44,442 bases of DNA from an uncultured Acidimicrobiales bacterium (GCA_937922045.1 CAKZXA010000091.1:1-44442), one strand, 5' to 3'. Shown: positions 15,465-22,857, numbered from the stretch's first letter. The notes: generated by a model not told the origin, from the sequence alone. A program made the numbers and translations.

Positions 15465-17092
15465 TCGCAAGCACACTGCTCGCAGCCGAGACGACGGCCG
15501 ACGTCGCCTTCGGTACCCTTCCATCGCTCATCCTGGTGCCCCTGCTAACCGCAGCGGTCATCATGCTGCTGCCGGCAAGCAGGGCCGACTACGTGAAGCT
15601 GGCCGCCTTGATCGGTTCGGTGATCACCGGTGCGATCTCTATCTATGTGCTGTGGCACTTCGATGTCGCCGACCCCGGCTTCCAGTTCACCGCTCAACGC
15701 GAATGGATTTCAAGCCTCGGCTTGAGCTGGTTCCTCGGTATCGACGGCATCTCGCTGTTTCTCGTGGTGTTGACCGGGATTTTGTTCCCGATCGCCATCC
15801 TCACCACCGAACCCCACCACGATCCGAAGCCCTACCACGTCTGGATCATGCTGCTCATGGCGGGTTCGATGGGTGCCTTCCTGGCCCTCGACCTCCTGCT
15901 GTTCTTCCTCTTCTTTGAGGTTGTGCTGGTGCCGATGTACTTCCTTATCGGTGGATGGGGTCATGGCAACCGCGTGTACGCGGCCATGAAGTTTTTCCTC
16001 TACACGATGGCGGCTTCGGCCCTCATGCTGGTCGGTATTGTCAGCCTCGTGTTCCTGGCTGCAGGCGACACCGGCGGCGCCACGTTCAATGTGATCGAGT
16101 TGGCCGAGAACCATCAACTCTCAACGCTGGCCTCAACACTGGTGTTTCTCTCCTTTGCGCTGGCCTTTGCGGTGAAGGTGCCGGTGTTCCCGGTTCATAC
16201 CTGGCTACCCGACGCTCATACCGAGGCCCCAACCGCTGGCTCGGTGATTCTGGCCGGCGTCATGCTCAAGCTCGGCACCTACGGCATGCTCCGGTTCGGT
16301 GTATACCTCTTTCCCGAGGTCGTCTTCGACTTGGGCTGGATCTTCATGACGCTGGGTGTGATCGGCATCGTCTATGGCGCCGCCGTCGCCACCATGCAGA
16401 AAGACTTGAAACGACTGGTGGCCTACTCGTCGGTGGCGCACATGGGCTTCATCGTGTTGGGCATCTTTGCGCTGAACAGTCAGGGAATGACCGGTGCTGT
16501 CGTTCAGATGGTCAACCATGGCATCACCACCGGCGCCTTGTTCATCTTGGTCGGCTGGATCTATGAGCGACGCCACACCCGAGAGATCGCCGCATTGGGC
16601 GGTCTTCAGAAGTCGGCGCCGCTGATGGCTGGCGTGTTTACGCTGGTGATGCTCTCCAGCGTCGGCTTGCCCGGTCTGAACGGATTCGTCGGGGAGTTCC
16701 TGATTCTTCTCGGAACCTTCTCCGCCGCTCGTTGGTGGGCTGTCGTGGCCGTTTCTGGCGTGATTCTGGCCGCCCTCTACATGCTCTGGGCCTACCAGCG
16801 CACCTTCCATGGTCCAGCTGTTGGCGAGAACGCAACGATGGAAGACATGCGGCTCTCAGAGCTCTTTGGAATTCTGCCGTTGTTGGTGCTCATCGTCTTC
16901 CTCGGTGTTTACCCGAAGCCGATGTTGGATCGTATCGAACCGTCGGTCGACGCTCTGATCGAACATGTTGAGGAGAGGGTTACCGATTTCTATGAACCGG
17001 AGCCCAACGAGGTTGAACGAGTCGGGGTTACCGGCTTGATCGAAGCGGCCGAACATGGTGAGAGCGGCGGCGAAGGCGAGGAGGATCACTAA
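15461..17092 (+). CDS. nuoM: NADH-quinone oxidoreductase subunit M (operon 1)
   Basis: Antiporter-like pumping subunit between NuoL and NuoN. The 543 residues contain LLFFLFFEVVLVPMYFLIG (conserved helix-5 glutamate), FPVHTWLPDAHTEAPTAGSV, LKRLVAYSSVAHMGFIVLG (lysine helix) and GLPGLNGFVGEFLILLG. The start is GTG 15461, overlapping the nuoL TGA. An acidic C-terminal tail of about 50 residues follows the last helix. The stop overlaps the nuoN start (TAATG). Length and motifs are ordinary. Confidence 0.97.
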   Translation: MIASTLLAAETTADVAFGTLPSLILVPLLTAAVIMLLPASRADYVKLAALIGSVITGAISIYVLWHFDVADPGFQFTAQREWISSLGLSWFLGIDGISLFLVVLTGILFPIAILTTEPHHDPKPYHVWIMLLMAGSMGAFLALDLLLFFLFFEVVLVPMYFLIGGWGHGNRVYAAMKFFLYTMAASALMLVGIVSLVFLAAGDTGGATFNVIELAENHQLSTLASTLVFLSFALAFAVKVPVFPVHTWLPDAHTEAPTAGSVILAGVMLKLGTYGMLRFGVYLFPEVVFDLGWIFMTLGVIGIVYGAAVATMQKDLKRLVAYSSVAHMGFIVLGIFALNSQGMTGAVVQMVNHGITTGALFILVGWIYERRHTREIAALGGLQKSAPLMAGVFTLVMLSSVGLPGLNGFVGEFLILLGTFSAARWWAVVAVSGVILAALYMLWAYQRTFHGPAVGENATMEDMRLSELFGILPLLVLIVFLGVYPKPMLDRIEPSVDALIEHVEERVTDFYEPEPNEVERVGVTGLIEAAEHGESGGEGEEDH

Positions 17093-18771
17093 TGGGTTTG
17101 TTCGCTCAAACCGTGGTTGACGCGATCGACACGCCAGAGGTCGAGTGGAAGATGATGGCGCCGTTGCTGGTCTTGGCGGTCGGTGCAATCGTGCTGATCA
17201 CGATCACTTCTGTCGTCCCTCGGACCCGTCGCGGGGGTTTCCCTGCGGCCTTCACCATCACGACCGCCGCCGTCGCTGGATGGTTCCTGAAAGTCGTTTG
17301 GTCCGGTCTCGGCGACCACGCCGAGACCTACGGCATATGGCGCCGTCAGTGGATCGTGGCCGACGCTCTCATGATCGACGGCTTCACCATTTTCGTGTGG
17401 GGCGTTATCCTGCTCAGCGTTTTCTTGTGTGGTGGTCTGCTCGACTCCTACCTTCGCCGAGAAGGCTTCGACGGGCCCGAGTGGTACACGCTGATGATGA
17501 TTTCGGCTGTTGGCGGCATGCTTCTGGCCGCCGCCCACGACCTGATTCTCATCTTCTTGGCTGTCGAGATCTTGTCGATCGCCGTCTACGTGCTGGCTGG
17601 TCTGCATCTGAGGCGCAGCGACTCTCAGGAAGCGGCCTTCAAGTACTTTATTCTCGGCGCACTGGCCTCGGCCTTCCTGCTCTACGGCATCGCCCTGGTT
17701 TACGGAGCGACCGGCACGACCCACCTGGTCGACATCTTCATGTACCGCTCCACGAACGCAGCCGGGCTTTCTCCGCTGACGAACTCGTCGATGATGCTGG
17801 CTGGTATGGCGATGATCATGATCGGGTTCGCCTTCAAGATCTCGGCTGTACCGTTCCACGTTTGGACGCCCGACGTCTACCAGGGAGCGCCAACACCGAT
17901 CACCGCCTTCATGGCATCAGCGGTAAAGGCGGCGGCTTTCGCTGGCCTGTTCCGGATCATGTGGGAGGGCTTCACCTACTACGTCGACGACTGGCGCCCC
18001 GTGCTCTCGGCCTTGGCCATTGCCAGCCTTGTCGTAGGTTCCTTTCTGGCTCTTGCTCAAACCAACGTCAAACGCATGTTGGCCTACTCGTCGATCGTGC
18101 ACGCCGGGTTTATCCTGATTGCCGTCTATGCCGTGCCAGGCGTTACGGGAATCGGTGGCGACGACCCTTCGCGGTTGGGTATCGAAGCCTTCCTGTTCTA
18201 CCTTCTGGCCTACACCCTGATGACGATCGGTACCTTCGGGGTGCTGACGGCCGCCGGCGGTGTCGATGACGCCAACCATGAGCTGGCCGATTACCGCGGC
18301 CTGTCGAAATCTCAACCGGTGCTGGCAGGCCTTATGGCTGTCTTGTTGTTCGCCCAAGCGGGAATCCCCTTCACCGCCGGGTTTGTGGCCAAGTTCCGAG
18401 TGATAGCGGCGGCTGCGGCCAACGAGGCCTACATTCTGGGTGCCGTAGCCATGCTGGCTGCGGTGGTCAGCGCCGTGCTGTACCTCCGGATTGTGGTCAC
18501 CATGTTCCTCGTTGGTGATGAGTTGGTGGCCCATGCGGTCACCGACACCGACGATGACGCTGCCACCGATGGTGTTGCTGACGAGACCGCCAGCAACGAT
18601 CATCTCGGCGAGGCATCGACGCCTTTCGGTCAGGTCTACACGCCGAAGCCGTTGCTGTTGGCTGTGATGCTTGCTGCGTTCGGCACGATCGTGCTCGGTG
18701 TGTTCCCGCAGCTGGTCGAACCGATTCTGACCGACGCGGCCGACTCGCTTTCCACCCTCCGCCAGCGCTAG
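17092..18771 (+). CDS. nuoN: NADH-quinone oxidoreductase subunit N (operon 1)
   Basis: Third antiporter-like subunit, next to NuoK. The 559 residues show FLAVEILSIAVYVLAGL (helix-5 Glu), FHVWTPDVYQGAPTPITAFM, VKRMLAYSSIVHAGFILI and GIPFTAGFVAKFRVI. A hydrophilic acidic loop (about residues 475-515) before the last helix is longer than usual. It is the last gene of operon 1. No stem-loop with a T-run follows; the sequence after the stop is foreign (remnant of an EamA gene, then a transposon end), so the native terminator was probably lost in a rearrangement. Confidence 0.97.
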   Translation: MGLFAQTVVDAIDTPEVEWKMMAPLLVLAVGAIVLITITSVVPRTRRGGFPAAFTITTAAVAGWFLKVVWSGLGDHAETYGIWRRQWIVADALMIDGFTIFVWGVILLSVFLCGGLLDSYLRREGFDGPEWYTLMMISAVGGMLLAAAHDLILIFLAVEILSIAVYVLAGLHLRRSDSQEAAFKYFILGALASAFLLYGIALVYGATGTTHLVDIFMYRSTNAAGLSPLTNSSMMLAGMAMIMIGFAFKISAVPFHVWTPDVYQGAPTPITAFMASAVKAAAFAGLFRIMWEGFTYYVDDWRPVLSALAIASLVVGSFLALAQTNVKRMLAYSSIVHAGFILIAVYAVPGVTGIGGDDPSRLGIEAFLFYLLAYTLMTIGTFGVLTAAGGVDDANHELADYRGLSKSQPVLAGLMAVLLFAQAGIPFTAGFVAKFRVIAAAAANEAYILGAVAMLAAVVSAVLYLRIVVTMFLVGDELVAHAVTDTDDDAATDGVADETASNDHLGEASTPFGQVYTPKPLLLAVMLAAFGTIVLGVFPQLVEPILTDAADSLSTLRQR

Positions 18772-18804
18772 AGCACAAGGTCGTTGGCCAGAGATCTCTG
18801 GGTA
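18772..18804 (-). pseudogene. Remnant of the EamA-family transporter gene beyond the insertion
   Basis: If the 1,587-bp element and one copy of its 5-bp target repeat are removed, the minus-strand frame of the interrupted transporter continues here as RTVP-RDLWPTTL, which fits a loop-to-helix transition of such proteins. It then runs straight into the antisense of the nuoN1 end. Only about eight native codons remain, so the rest of the gene was lost separately, with a breakpoint immediately beside the nuoN1 stop. Small size limits certainty. Confidence 0.5.
18800..18804. repeat. Target-site duplication, left copy (GGGTA)
   Basis: GGGTA directly abuts the left terminal repeat and is matched by GGGTA at 20392-20396 directly outside the right repeat. 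Together they define the insertion point. Confidence 0.8.
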
Positions 18805-18847
18805 GGCCCCGAACTCCCGAAGCTACGCCGAGCCGCAGAGTAGATCC
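18805..18847 (+). repeat. Left terminal inverted repeat
   Basis: Begins GGCCCCGAACTCCCGAAGCT at the outer edge. It matches the reverse complement of 20349-20391 at 40 of 43 positions; identity stops abruptly at both ends. Confidence 0.9.
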
Positions 18848-18879
18848 CAGCGAGGTCGATGAGGCTGCGGAAACGCCCG

Positions 18880-19602
18880 TCACCTAGCGGCCTGTAGAAG
18901 TAGGAACACGGGGACACGGAGGCGTCGTTCATATTCGGCCTGATCGCCGGCAAACAATTCTCTCACGGGACGGCATTCCGCCAGGCCGGTGAGCGATAGG
19001 CCAGCACCTGAGAGGAGTGACAGGTACTGTTCTATTGTTCGGTGGTGCCATAGGACAGGTCTTCCGAACCATGATCGGCTGCGAGGTCCTGACGAGAAGT
19101 AGTTGTCGACGACTTGGGTTTGGCGGGGTCCGTCTGGTGCCTGGTTGCCGGAGGTGATTATTGGGTGGATCACGCTGAACACAAAACTGCCGCTTGGTAC
19201 GAGAGCTTGGCTGACGCGTTCAAAGATCGGGTTTAGATCTTCGACGTAGTGGAGTGCCATGCGTGACGTTACAAGGTCGTATGCGGCTGCGTTAGGCACA
19301 TAGACCTCAATGCTGTCTTGGACGAACTCGACAAGAGGCCCGGCCGTCAGATGATTCGCTCGACGAATCATCTCTTGGGAGCTGTCGACTCCGAGATATG
19401 TCGAGCACCCCTGGTTCGAACAGGTGAGACCAAAGGTGCCGTCACCGCAGCCAAGATCAAGGATCCTAAGGCCTTCGAGTTCGCCTATCGCAGCGGCGAA
19501 GGCTGGATCCTCCATCACGAGGTTTGGGCTCCGGATCTTGCTGTGACGATGGTCGAGATAGGCCGCTACTGAAGCTGGGTCGTCGTAGAAGCCAGCGGTC
19601 AT
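18880..19602 (-). CDS. Class I SAM-dependent methyltransferase (transposon cargo)
   Basis: The 240 residues have the Rossmann-type SAM-binding motif LDLGCGDGTFG (about residues 46-56), then YLGVDSS at strand 2 and a VTSRMALHYVEDL region, the pattern of the UbiE/Methyltransf_11 group. The N-terminus AGFYDDPASVAAYLDHRHS also resembles that group. The substrate cannot be told; a small molecule is more likely than DNA because no target-recognition domain is present. Its ATG overlaps the resolvase stop (ATGA), so it is co-translated with the resolvase and moves with the element. A resistance, metabolite-modifying or selfish role is equally open. Confidence 0.88.
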   Translation of the reverse strand: MTAGFYDDPASVAAYLDHRHSKIRSPNLVMEDPAFAAAIGELEGLRILDLGCGDGTFGLTCSNQGCSTYLGVDSSQEMIRRANHLTAGPLVEFVQDSIEVYVPNAAAYDLVTSRMALHYVEDLNPIFERVSQALVPSGSFVFSVIHPIITSGNQAPDGPRQTQVVDNYFSSGPRSRSWFGRPVLWHHRTIEQYLSLLSGAGLSLTGLAECRPVRELFAGDQAEYERRLRVPVFLLLQAAR

Positions 19603-20204
19603 GCCGACCCATCCAGGCTGTTGATAGAACGGAGTCGGGTTCCGATGCTGGTCTTGTCGAGGTAACCGTAGAGTGTTCCTCGTTTGACGCCGAACATTTC
19701 TGCGATCTGTTGCACGGTGTGTTCGCCTTCGTCATAGAGGCGCTGCGCTTGTTTGGCTTGATCGGCGGTCAGTTTGGGCCGTCGGCCACCTTTGCGGCCA
19801 CGAGCTCGAGCTGCCGCCAACCCGTCACGAGTGTTTGCGACGATCAGCTCGCGTTGGAACTCGGCGAGCACGGACAGCATCCCGAACATGGCTCGCCCTT
19901 CGGCGCTACTGGTGTCGATGCCTTGTTCGAGCACCCGTAACCCGACGTCTCGTTCACGAAGGTCGGCTCCGAGATTCACCAGGTGCAGCATCGATCGACC
20001 GAGGCGGTCGAGGCGAGTGACAACCAGAGTGTCACCGGACCGGATCAGTTTCAGAACCAAGTCCAGCTGTGGGCGAGACGCCTTGGCGCCGCTCGCAACG
20101 TCGAGGTAGATGTCGTCGGCCTCAACGCTGGCTCGTTGAAGAGCATCGAGTTGGTGGTCTGGGGTTTGGTCGATGGTGGAGACTCGGGCGTAGCCGATGA
20201 GCAT
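19599..20204 (-). CDS. Serine recombinase of the resolvase/invertase family
   Basis: The 201 residues begin MLIGYARVST, with the catalytic serine at position 9. They contain VTRLDRLGRS (active-site arginines), the helix region EFQRELIVANTRDGLAAARA, and a C-terminal helix-turn-helix (QQIAEMFGVKRGTLYGYL). Length matches Tn3 resolvases and Pin/Hin invertases. Placement beside a terminal repeat, with dyads of res type just upstream, favours a resolvase that separates transposition cointegrates. ATG 20204 is preceded by TAAAGT six bases upstream, suggesting a leaderless mRNA. It is coupled to the methyltransferase gene. Confidence 0.93.
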   Translation of the reverse strand: MLIGYARVSTIDQTPDHQLDALQRASVEADDIYLDVASGAKASRPQLDLVLKLIRSGDTLVVTRLDRLGRSMLHLVNLGADLRERDVGLRVLEQGIDTSSAEGRAMFGMLSVLAEFQRELIVANTRDGLAAARARGRKGGRRPKLTADQAKQAQRLYDEGEHTVQQIAEMFGVKRGTLYGYLDKTSIGTRLRSINSLDGSA

Positions 20205-20348
20205 GTGTCGACTTTACTTCAGAGCCGTTTGCCGAACATTGTTTTTCGACACGGGTTATCGACGCGATATGGACGCTGCGGAGGGACAGCCTGGCGCGTG
20301 TCGGTAAATGGTCGTTTCTCGACACTGGGCGTGGCTGTCAACGATTGA
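20205..20348. promoter_or_regulatory. Candidate res (resolution) site
   Basis: The 144 bp between the resolvase start and the right terminal repeat contain related dyads built on TGTCG/CGACA. The clearest is at 20299-20324 (TGTCGgtAAA, six bases, TTTctCGACA). A second, weaker one is at 20230-20251 (TGcCGAA...TTCGACA), and a TGTCG half-site lies at 20206-20210. Size, spacing and place match multi-subsite res regions that bind resolvase dimers, which would also repress the resolvase promoter. Assignment is inference from pattern. Confidence 0.55.
20211..20216 (-). promoter_or_regulatory. -10 element TAAAGT for the resolvase gene
   Basis: TAAAGT on the minus strand ends six bases before ATG 20204. 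This is the spacing expected if transcription starts at the start codon. No -35 is asserted. Confidence 0.5.
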
Positions 20349-20391
20349 GGATCTACTTTGCGGCTCGGCGCAGCTTCGGGAGTTCAGGGCC
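20349..20391 (-). repeat. Right terminal inverted repeat
   Basis: Read on the minus strand it begins GGCCCTGAACTCCCGAAGCT and mirrors the left repeat with three mismatches in 43 bp. It supplies the last 12 codons and the stop of the truncated EamA frame. Confidence 0.9.
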
Positions 20392-20652
20392 GGGTACGGT
20401 TCGGCGGGCAGCCGGGAGGAGGCCAAGGGCCGCGGCCCCAAGGGCGAGACGACCGAACGCCACCGACGACGGGGTGAGCGAGTCGAGTCCGATCGCGATC
20501 CACAAAAAGGAGGAGCCCCAGATGAGCGAGACCATGATGGTCAGGGCCCAGTCTGTTGCCTCGAAGGCTTCGGTGCTGGCACCGTCGGCGGTGGTGACGA
20601 GCGCCCGACGTTGAACGCTTTCCGGGCCTAGTTTCGGTTTTTGGCTGTCCAC
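20353..20652 (-). pseudogene. 5' fragment of an EamA/DMT-family transporter, truncated by the element
   Basis: About 86 native codons remain, from GTG 20652 to the insertion point at 20392-20396; a further 12 codons are read from the transposon end before a TAG inside it. The residues WALTIMVSLIWGSSFLWIAIG and SSVAFGRLALGAAALGLLP are the first two helices of the drug/metabolite transporter fold, where full proteins have ten helices and about 300 residues. The product cannot be functional. The start overlaps the end of the ACT-domain gene by 25 bp, so the two formed an operon. Confidence 0.85.
20392..20396. repeat. Target-site duplication, right copy (GGGTA)
   Basis: Matches GGGTA at 18800-18804; lies immediately outside the right terminal repeat and within the transporter reading frame. 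Confidence 0.8.
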
Positions 20653-21023
20653 TGTTGCGATACCCTCTGCCCGGCGGCGACATCGTCGACGAGCACGATG
20701 AGTTGGTGGTCGTGGTCGCTGTAGAGGACCTCGATGCTAACGTTGGCGGCCGCCATCGCACCGCAGAAGGCACCGAGCTGGCCTGGCGTGTCCTGATCGA
20801 GCCGTTGCACGAGCACCTCTCGGCAGGCCGCGACATCGAGGCCAGCAGCCGTGAGGGCCGTGGTGGCTTCATCGCCATTGTCGACAAGGAAGTGGGCGAC
20901 CCCGACACCATCGACGAGGAACATGCCCCCGCCTTCCACGCTGATTCCGGCCGCTCCGAGTGTGTCGCCCATCAGGGCGAGTTGGCCAGGTTGGTTGGTC
21001 ATGCGGATCTCGAGGTCGTACAT
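20628..21023 (-). CDS. Tandem ACT-domain protein
   Basis: The 131 residues consist of two ACT-like halves. The first begins YDLEIRMTNQPGQLALMGDTLGAAGISVEG and the second VQRLDQDTPGQLGAFCGAMAAANVSIEVLYSD, each with the typical PGQL turn followed by a helix and NVS/GIS strand. Stand-alone ACT proteins bind amino acids or related ligands and act as sensors or partners of enzymes and transporters. ATG 21023 is chosen over longer frames because AGGAG lies 9 bases upstream and the ACT fold starts at once. It is divergent from the ArsR gene and upstream of the broken transporter, so it may once have sensed what that transporter moved. Confidence 0.85.
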   Translation of the reverse strand: MYDLEIRMTNQPGQLALMGDTLGAAGISVEGGGMFLVDGVGVAHFLVDNGDEATTALTAAGLDVAACREVLVQRLDQDTPGQLGAFCGAMAAANVSIEVLYSDHDHQLIVLVDDVAAGQRVSQQWTAKNRN

Positions 21024-21058
21024 CGGTGGGTGCTCCTTGGCTGCTGAAGGTGAAAGGA

Positions 21059-21064
21059 ACACTA
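21059..21064 (-). promoter_or_regulatory. -10-like TAGTGT for the ACT-domain gene
   Basis: TAGTGT on the minus strand would give a leader of about 30 bases that includes AGGAG before ATG 21023. The adjacent palindrome at 21075-21094 lies where a -35 or an operator would be. Confidence 0.35.
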
Positions 21065-21074
21065 GGCAGAGGAC

Positions 21075-21094
21075 GTTTCGGCCCGCGCCGAAAT
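21075..21094. promoter_or_regulatory. Palindromic operator candidate between the ACT and arsR-type genes
   Basis: TTTCGGC/GCCGAAA arms separated by CCGC lie between two divergent starts. They cover the -35 region of the regulator promoter and sit next to the -10 of the ACT gene, the expected place for an autoregulatory ArsR-family operator. A very similar dyad recurs at 21799-21814. Confidence 0.5.
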
Positions 21095-21103
21095 GTTCCC
21101 ATC

Positions 21104-21109
21104 TACGAT
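21104..21109 (+). promoter_or_regulatory. -10 element TACGAT for the ArsR-type gene
   Basis: TACGAT ends six bases before ATG 21116, giving a predicted leaderless transcript. No Shine-Dalgarno precedes the ATG. Confidence 0.5.
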
Positions 21110-21115
21110 TGGCGT

Positions 21116-21790
21116 ATGGCCGCAGCAGAACTTGCAACCATCGGAGCACTTATCGCCGACCCGACTCGGGCCGAGATCCTGTGCGCTCTCATGGACGGCC
21201 GGGCTCACACCGGCGGCGAGCTGGCCCGTCACGCCGGGGTCAGCCCCTCCACCGCTAGCGAGCACCTATCCAGACTGCTCGACGCAGCCCTCGTCTGCGT
21301 CGAAGCTCAGGGTAGGCACCGCTACTTCCGCCTTGCGGATCGTCAGACCGCTGAACTCCTCGAGCTGCTCGGCGCTGTTGCCACGCCGATCACACCGAAA
21401 CGTCCTCGTAGCACCGAACGACTGGCCCATGCCCGCTCCTGCTATGACCATCTGGCCGGCGAAGTAGCGGCCAACATCTACGAGCGTCTCGTCGATACCG
21501 GTGGGCTCGCCATCGACGACGGAAGCGTGGTGCTGACAGAAACCGGTCGCCGTTTCTTCGAGGAGCTCGGTATCGACGTCGACGCTGCCTTGAAAGCCAA
21601 ACGACCCACCGTGCGACCATGCCTCGACTGGACGGAACGACGACACCACCTGGCCGGAGCGCTCGGCGCAGCCCTCTTTGACATGATGCTGGCCGACCGG
21701 TGGATACGACGGGGCCAGCGGCCGCGGTCTATCACCGTCAGCGAAAAGGGCGCAGCCGCTCTCCGCCAACACCTCCGACTGGTGGTGTGA
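21116..21790 (+). CDS. ArsR-family winged-helix transcriptional regulator
   Basis: The 224 residues have an N-terminal winged helix-turn-helix: a DPTRAEILCALMDG helix, recognition region GGELARHAGVSPSTASEHLSRLL, and wing VCVEAQGRHRYFRLA. A C-terminal domain of about 125 residues resembles no metal-binding extension I know, so the ligand is unknown; the CxC-type metal site of classical ArsR/SmtB is not seen. ATG 21116 is selected because the conserved fold starts there and TACGAT precedes it at leaderless spacing. It probably represses itself and the divergent ACT/transporter operon through the palindrome at 21075-21094 (inference). Confidence 0.88.
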   Translation: MAAAELATIGALIADPTRAEILCALMDGRAHTGGELARHAGVSPSTASEHLSRLLDAALVCVEAQGRHRYFRLADRQTAELLELLGAVATPITPKRPRSTERLAHARSCYDHLAGEVAANIYERLVDTGGLAIDDGSVVLTETGRRFFEELGIDVDAALKAKRPTVRPCLDWTERRHHLAGALGAALFDMMLADRWIRRGQRPRSITVSEKGAAALRQHLRLVV

Positions 21791-21798
21791 GTCGGCGG

Positions 21799-21814
21799 TT
21801 TCGGTTTGCCGAAA
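21799..21814. repeat. Second TTTCGG/CCGAAA dyad, downstream of the ArsR-type gene
   Basis: TTTCGG-TTTG-CCGAAA is a perfect 6-bp dyad between two convergent gene ends. It may be a second regulator site or a weak bidirectional hairpin; there is no T-run. Confidence 0.4.
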
Positions 21815-21829
21815 TGAGCTACGCCGAGA

Positions 21830-22849
21830 TCAGCTGGCGGTCGTTGCTACCGGCACGTCGCCGTAGTGGCGAGCGGCCACGTCGGGGTGGGATCGCAGCC
21901 TGACCTTGAGGTTGTTTTCGCCGAAGAGCCGATGGATCGGTTCACCCTTGAGGTCGACGAGTTCGGGGCGGGCCTTGGCCGCAATGGCAGGCGGGAGATC
22001 GAGCGGCTCGAAGGTGGATTCAAATGCTGGGTTGAAGAAGAGTGCGATGGAGAGTCGATCTTCGATTCCCGTCGGGCTCACAACCCGGTGTGGGGTCGCC
22101 CGGAAGTACCCGCTCGTTGCTGCCTGCATCATGGCCCCAAGGTTCATCACATAGGCGCCAGGCAGCGGCTCGACCAGGATCATCTCTTCTCCGGCTCGAA
22201 CTTCCAGACCCGCCACCCGGTCTTGCAGGATGAAGGTCAGCAGGCCTGAGTCGTGGTGGAGCCCGACGCCCTGGCTCGACGTTGGATTCCCGCCGGGGTA
22301 GCGGATGATCTTGGCGTGGAGATCGTGAACCGGGAGGAAGGCTGAATCGAACAGTTCGATCGGTTGTCCAAGGGAGAGGGCTAGCGCTCGCAAGACGTGG
22401 ATGCCAAGGTCGAGCATGTCGTCGAGCCAGCGGAGGGCGACCGTTGGAAGCTCGGGCAGGCTGGCCGGCCACTGGTTTGGGCCGCGGAGCCGTAGCCAGG
22501 CCGGACCATCATGGCCCGGTGCCGGGGCCTCCTGCTCGGGCCCGAAGTCGAGCTGGTCGCGCCAGTCCGGTCGGCCGCCGGTGCGTTCGTCGCCAAGTGT
22601 GGTGTAGCCCCGGAATGCGGCGCTGTTTACGAGCGCCAACGCCTCTCGTTCCTGCAGCGGCAGGGCGAGGAAGGCTCTGGCGTTGTCGAAAAGCTGTTCC
22701 TCAAGTTCAGCTTCGATGCCGTGCCCAACGATGTGAGCGAAGCCGACGTGATGGCAGGCTTCGCCAAGCTCAGCTACGAACTTTTGGGCTGCGCTCGAAG
22801 CCGGATCTTCAAGGAAGGGCCCGATGTCGAGAAGCGGGAGGCTGGTCAC
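21830..22849 (-). CDS. 2-oxoglutarate/Fe(II) oxygenase, isopenicillin-N-synthase-like
   Basis: The 339 residues match the plant/fungal-type 2OG oxygenase family: an N-terminal DIOX_N region (LPLLDIGPFLEDP, VGFAHIVGHGIE) and a C-terminal jelly roll with metal ligands HHD in GVGLHHDSGLLTF, the distal His in ATPHRVVSP, and the RLS cosubstrate motif in RLSIALFFNP. Substrate cannot be inferred. GTG 22849 is chosen because the conserved N-terminus VTSLPLLDIG begins there and TAGGAT lies eight bases upstream; a longer frame runs back into the dus gene and is poor in conserved residues. It is transcribed in the same direction as the dus gene, 58 bp downstream. Confidence 0.88.
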   Translation of the reverse strand: MTSLPLLDIGPFLEDPASSAAQKFVAELGEACHHVGFAHIVGHGIEAELEEQLFDNARAFLALPLQEREALALVNSAAFRGYTTLGDERTGGRPDWRDQLDFGPEQEAPAPGHDGPAWLRLRGPNQWPASLPELPTVALRWLDDMLDLGIHVLRALALSLGQPIELFDSAFLPVHDLHAKIIRYPGGNPTSSQGVGLHHDSGLLTFILQDRVAGLEVRAGEEMILVEPLPGAYVMNLGAMMQAATSGYFRATPHRVVSPTGIEDRLSIALFFNPAFESTFEPLDLPPAIAAKARPELVDLKGEPIHRLFGENNLKVRLRSHPDVAARHYGDVPVATTAS

Positions 22850-22857
22850 GAGATTCG

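Larger units (their letters stand above)
18805..20391. mobile_element. Transposase-less Tn3-like element carrying resolvase and methyltransferase
   Basis: Bounded by 43-bp terminal inverted repeats (18805-18847 and 20349-20391; 3 mismatches) and flanked by the direct repeat GGGTA (18800-18804 and 20392-20396). A 5-bp target duplication, long inverted repeats and an encoded serine resolvase fit the Tn3 family, although the repeat begins GGCCC rather than the usual GGGG. Only two genes lie inside, both on the minus strand, and there is no room for a Tn3 transposase. It would therefore be non-autonomous, moved by a transposase supplied elsewhere. It sits inside an EamA transporter gene. Class assignment is inference; the boundaries and duplication are seen directly. 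Confidence 0.85.

Noticed and set aside
18805-20391. Invertible DNA switch: a serine recombinase between inverted repeats
   Set aside because: The inverted repeats are flanked by a 5-bp direct duplication, both contain a stop in the transporter frame, and res-like dyads lie inside. That fits a transposon better than a phase-variable segment.
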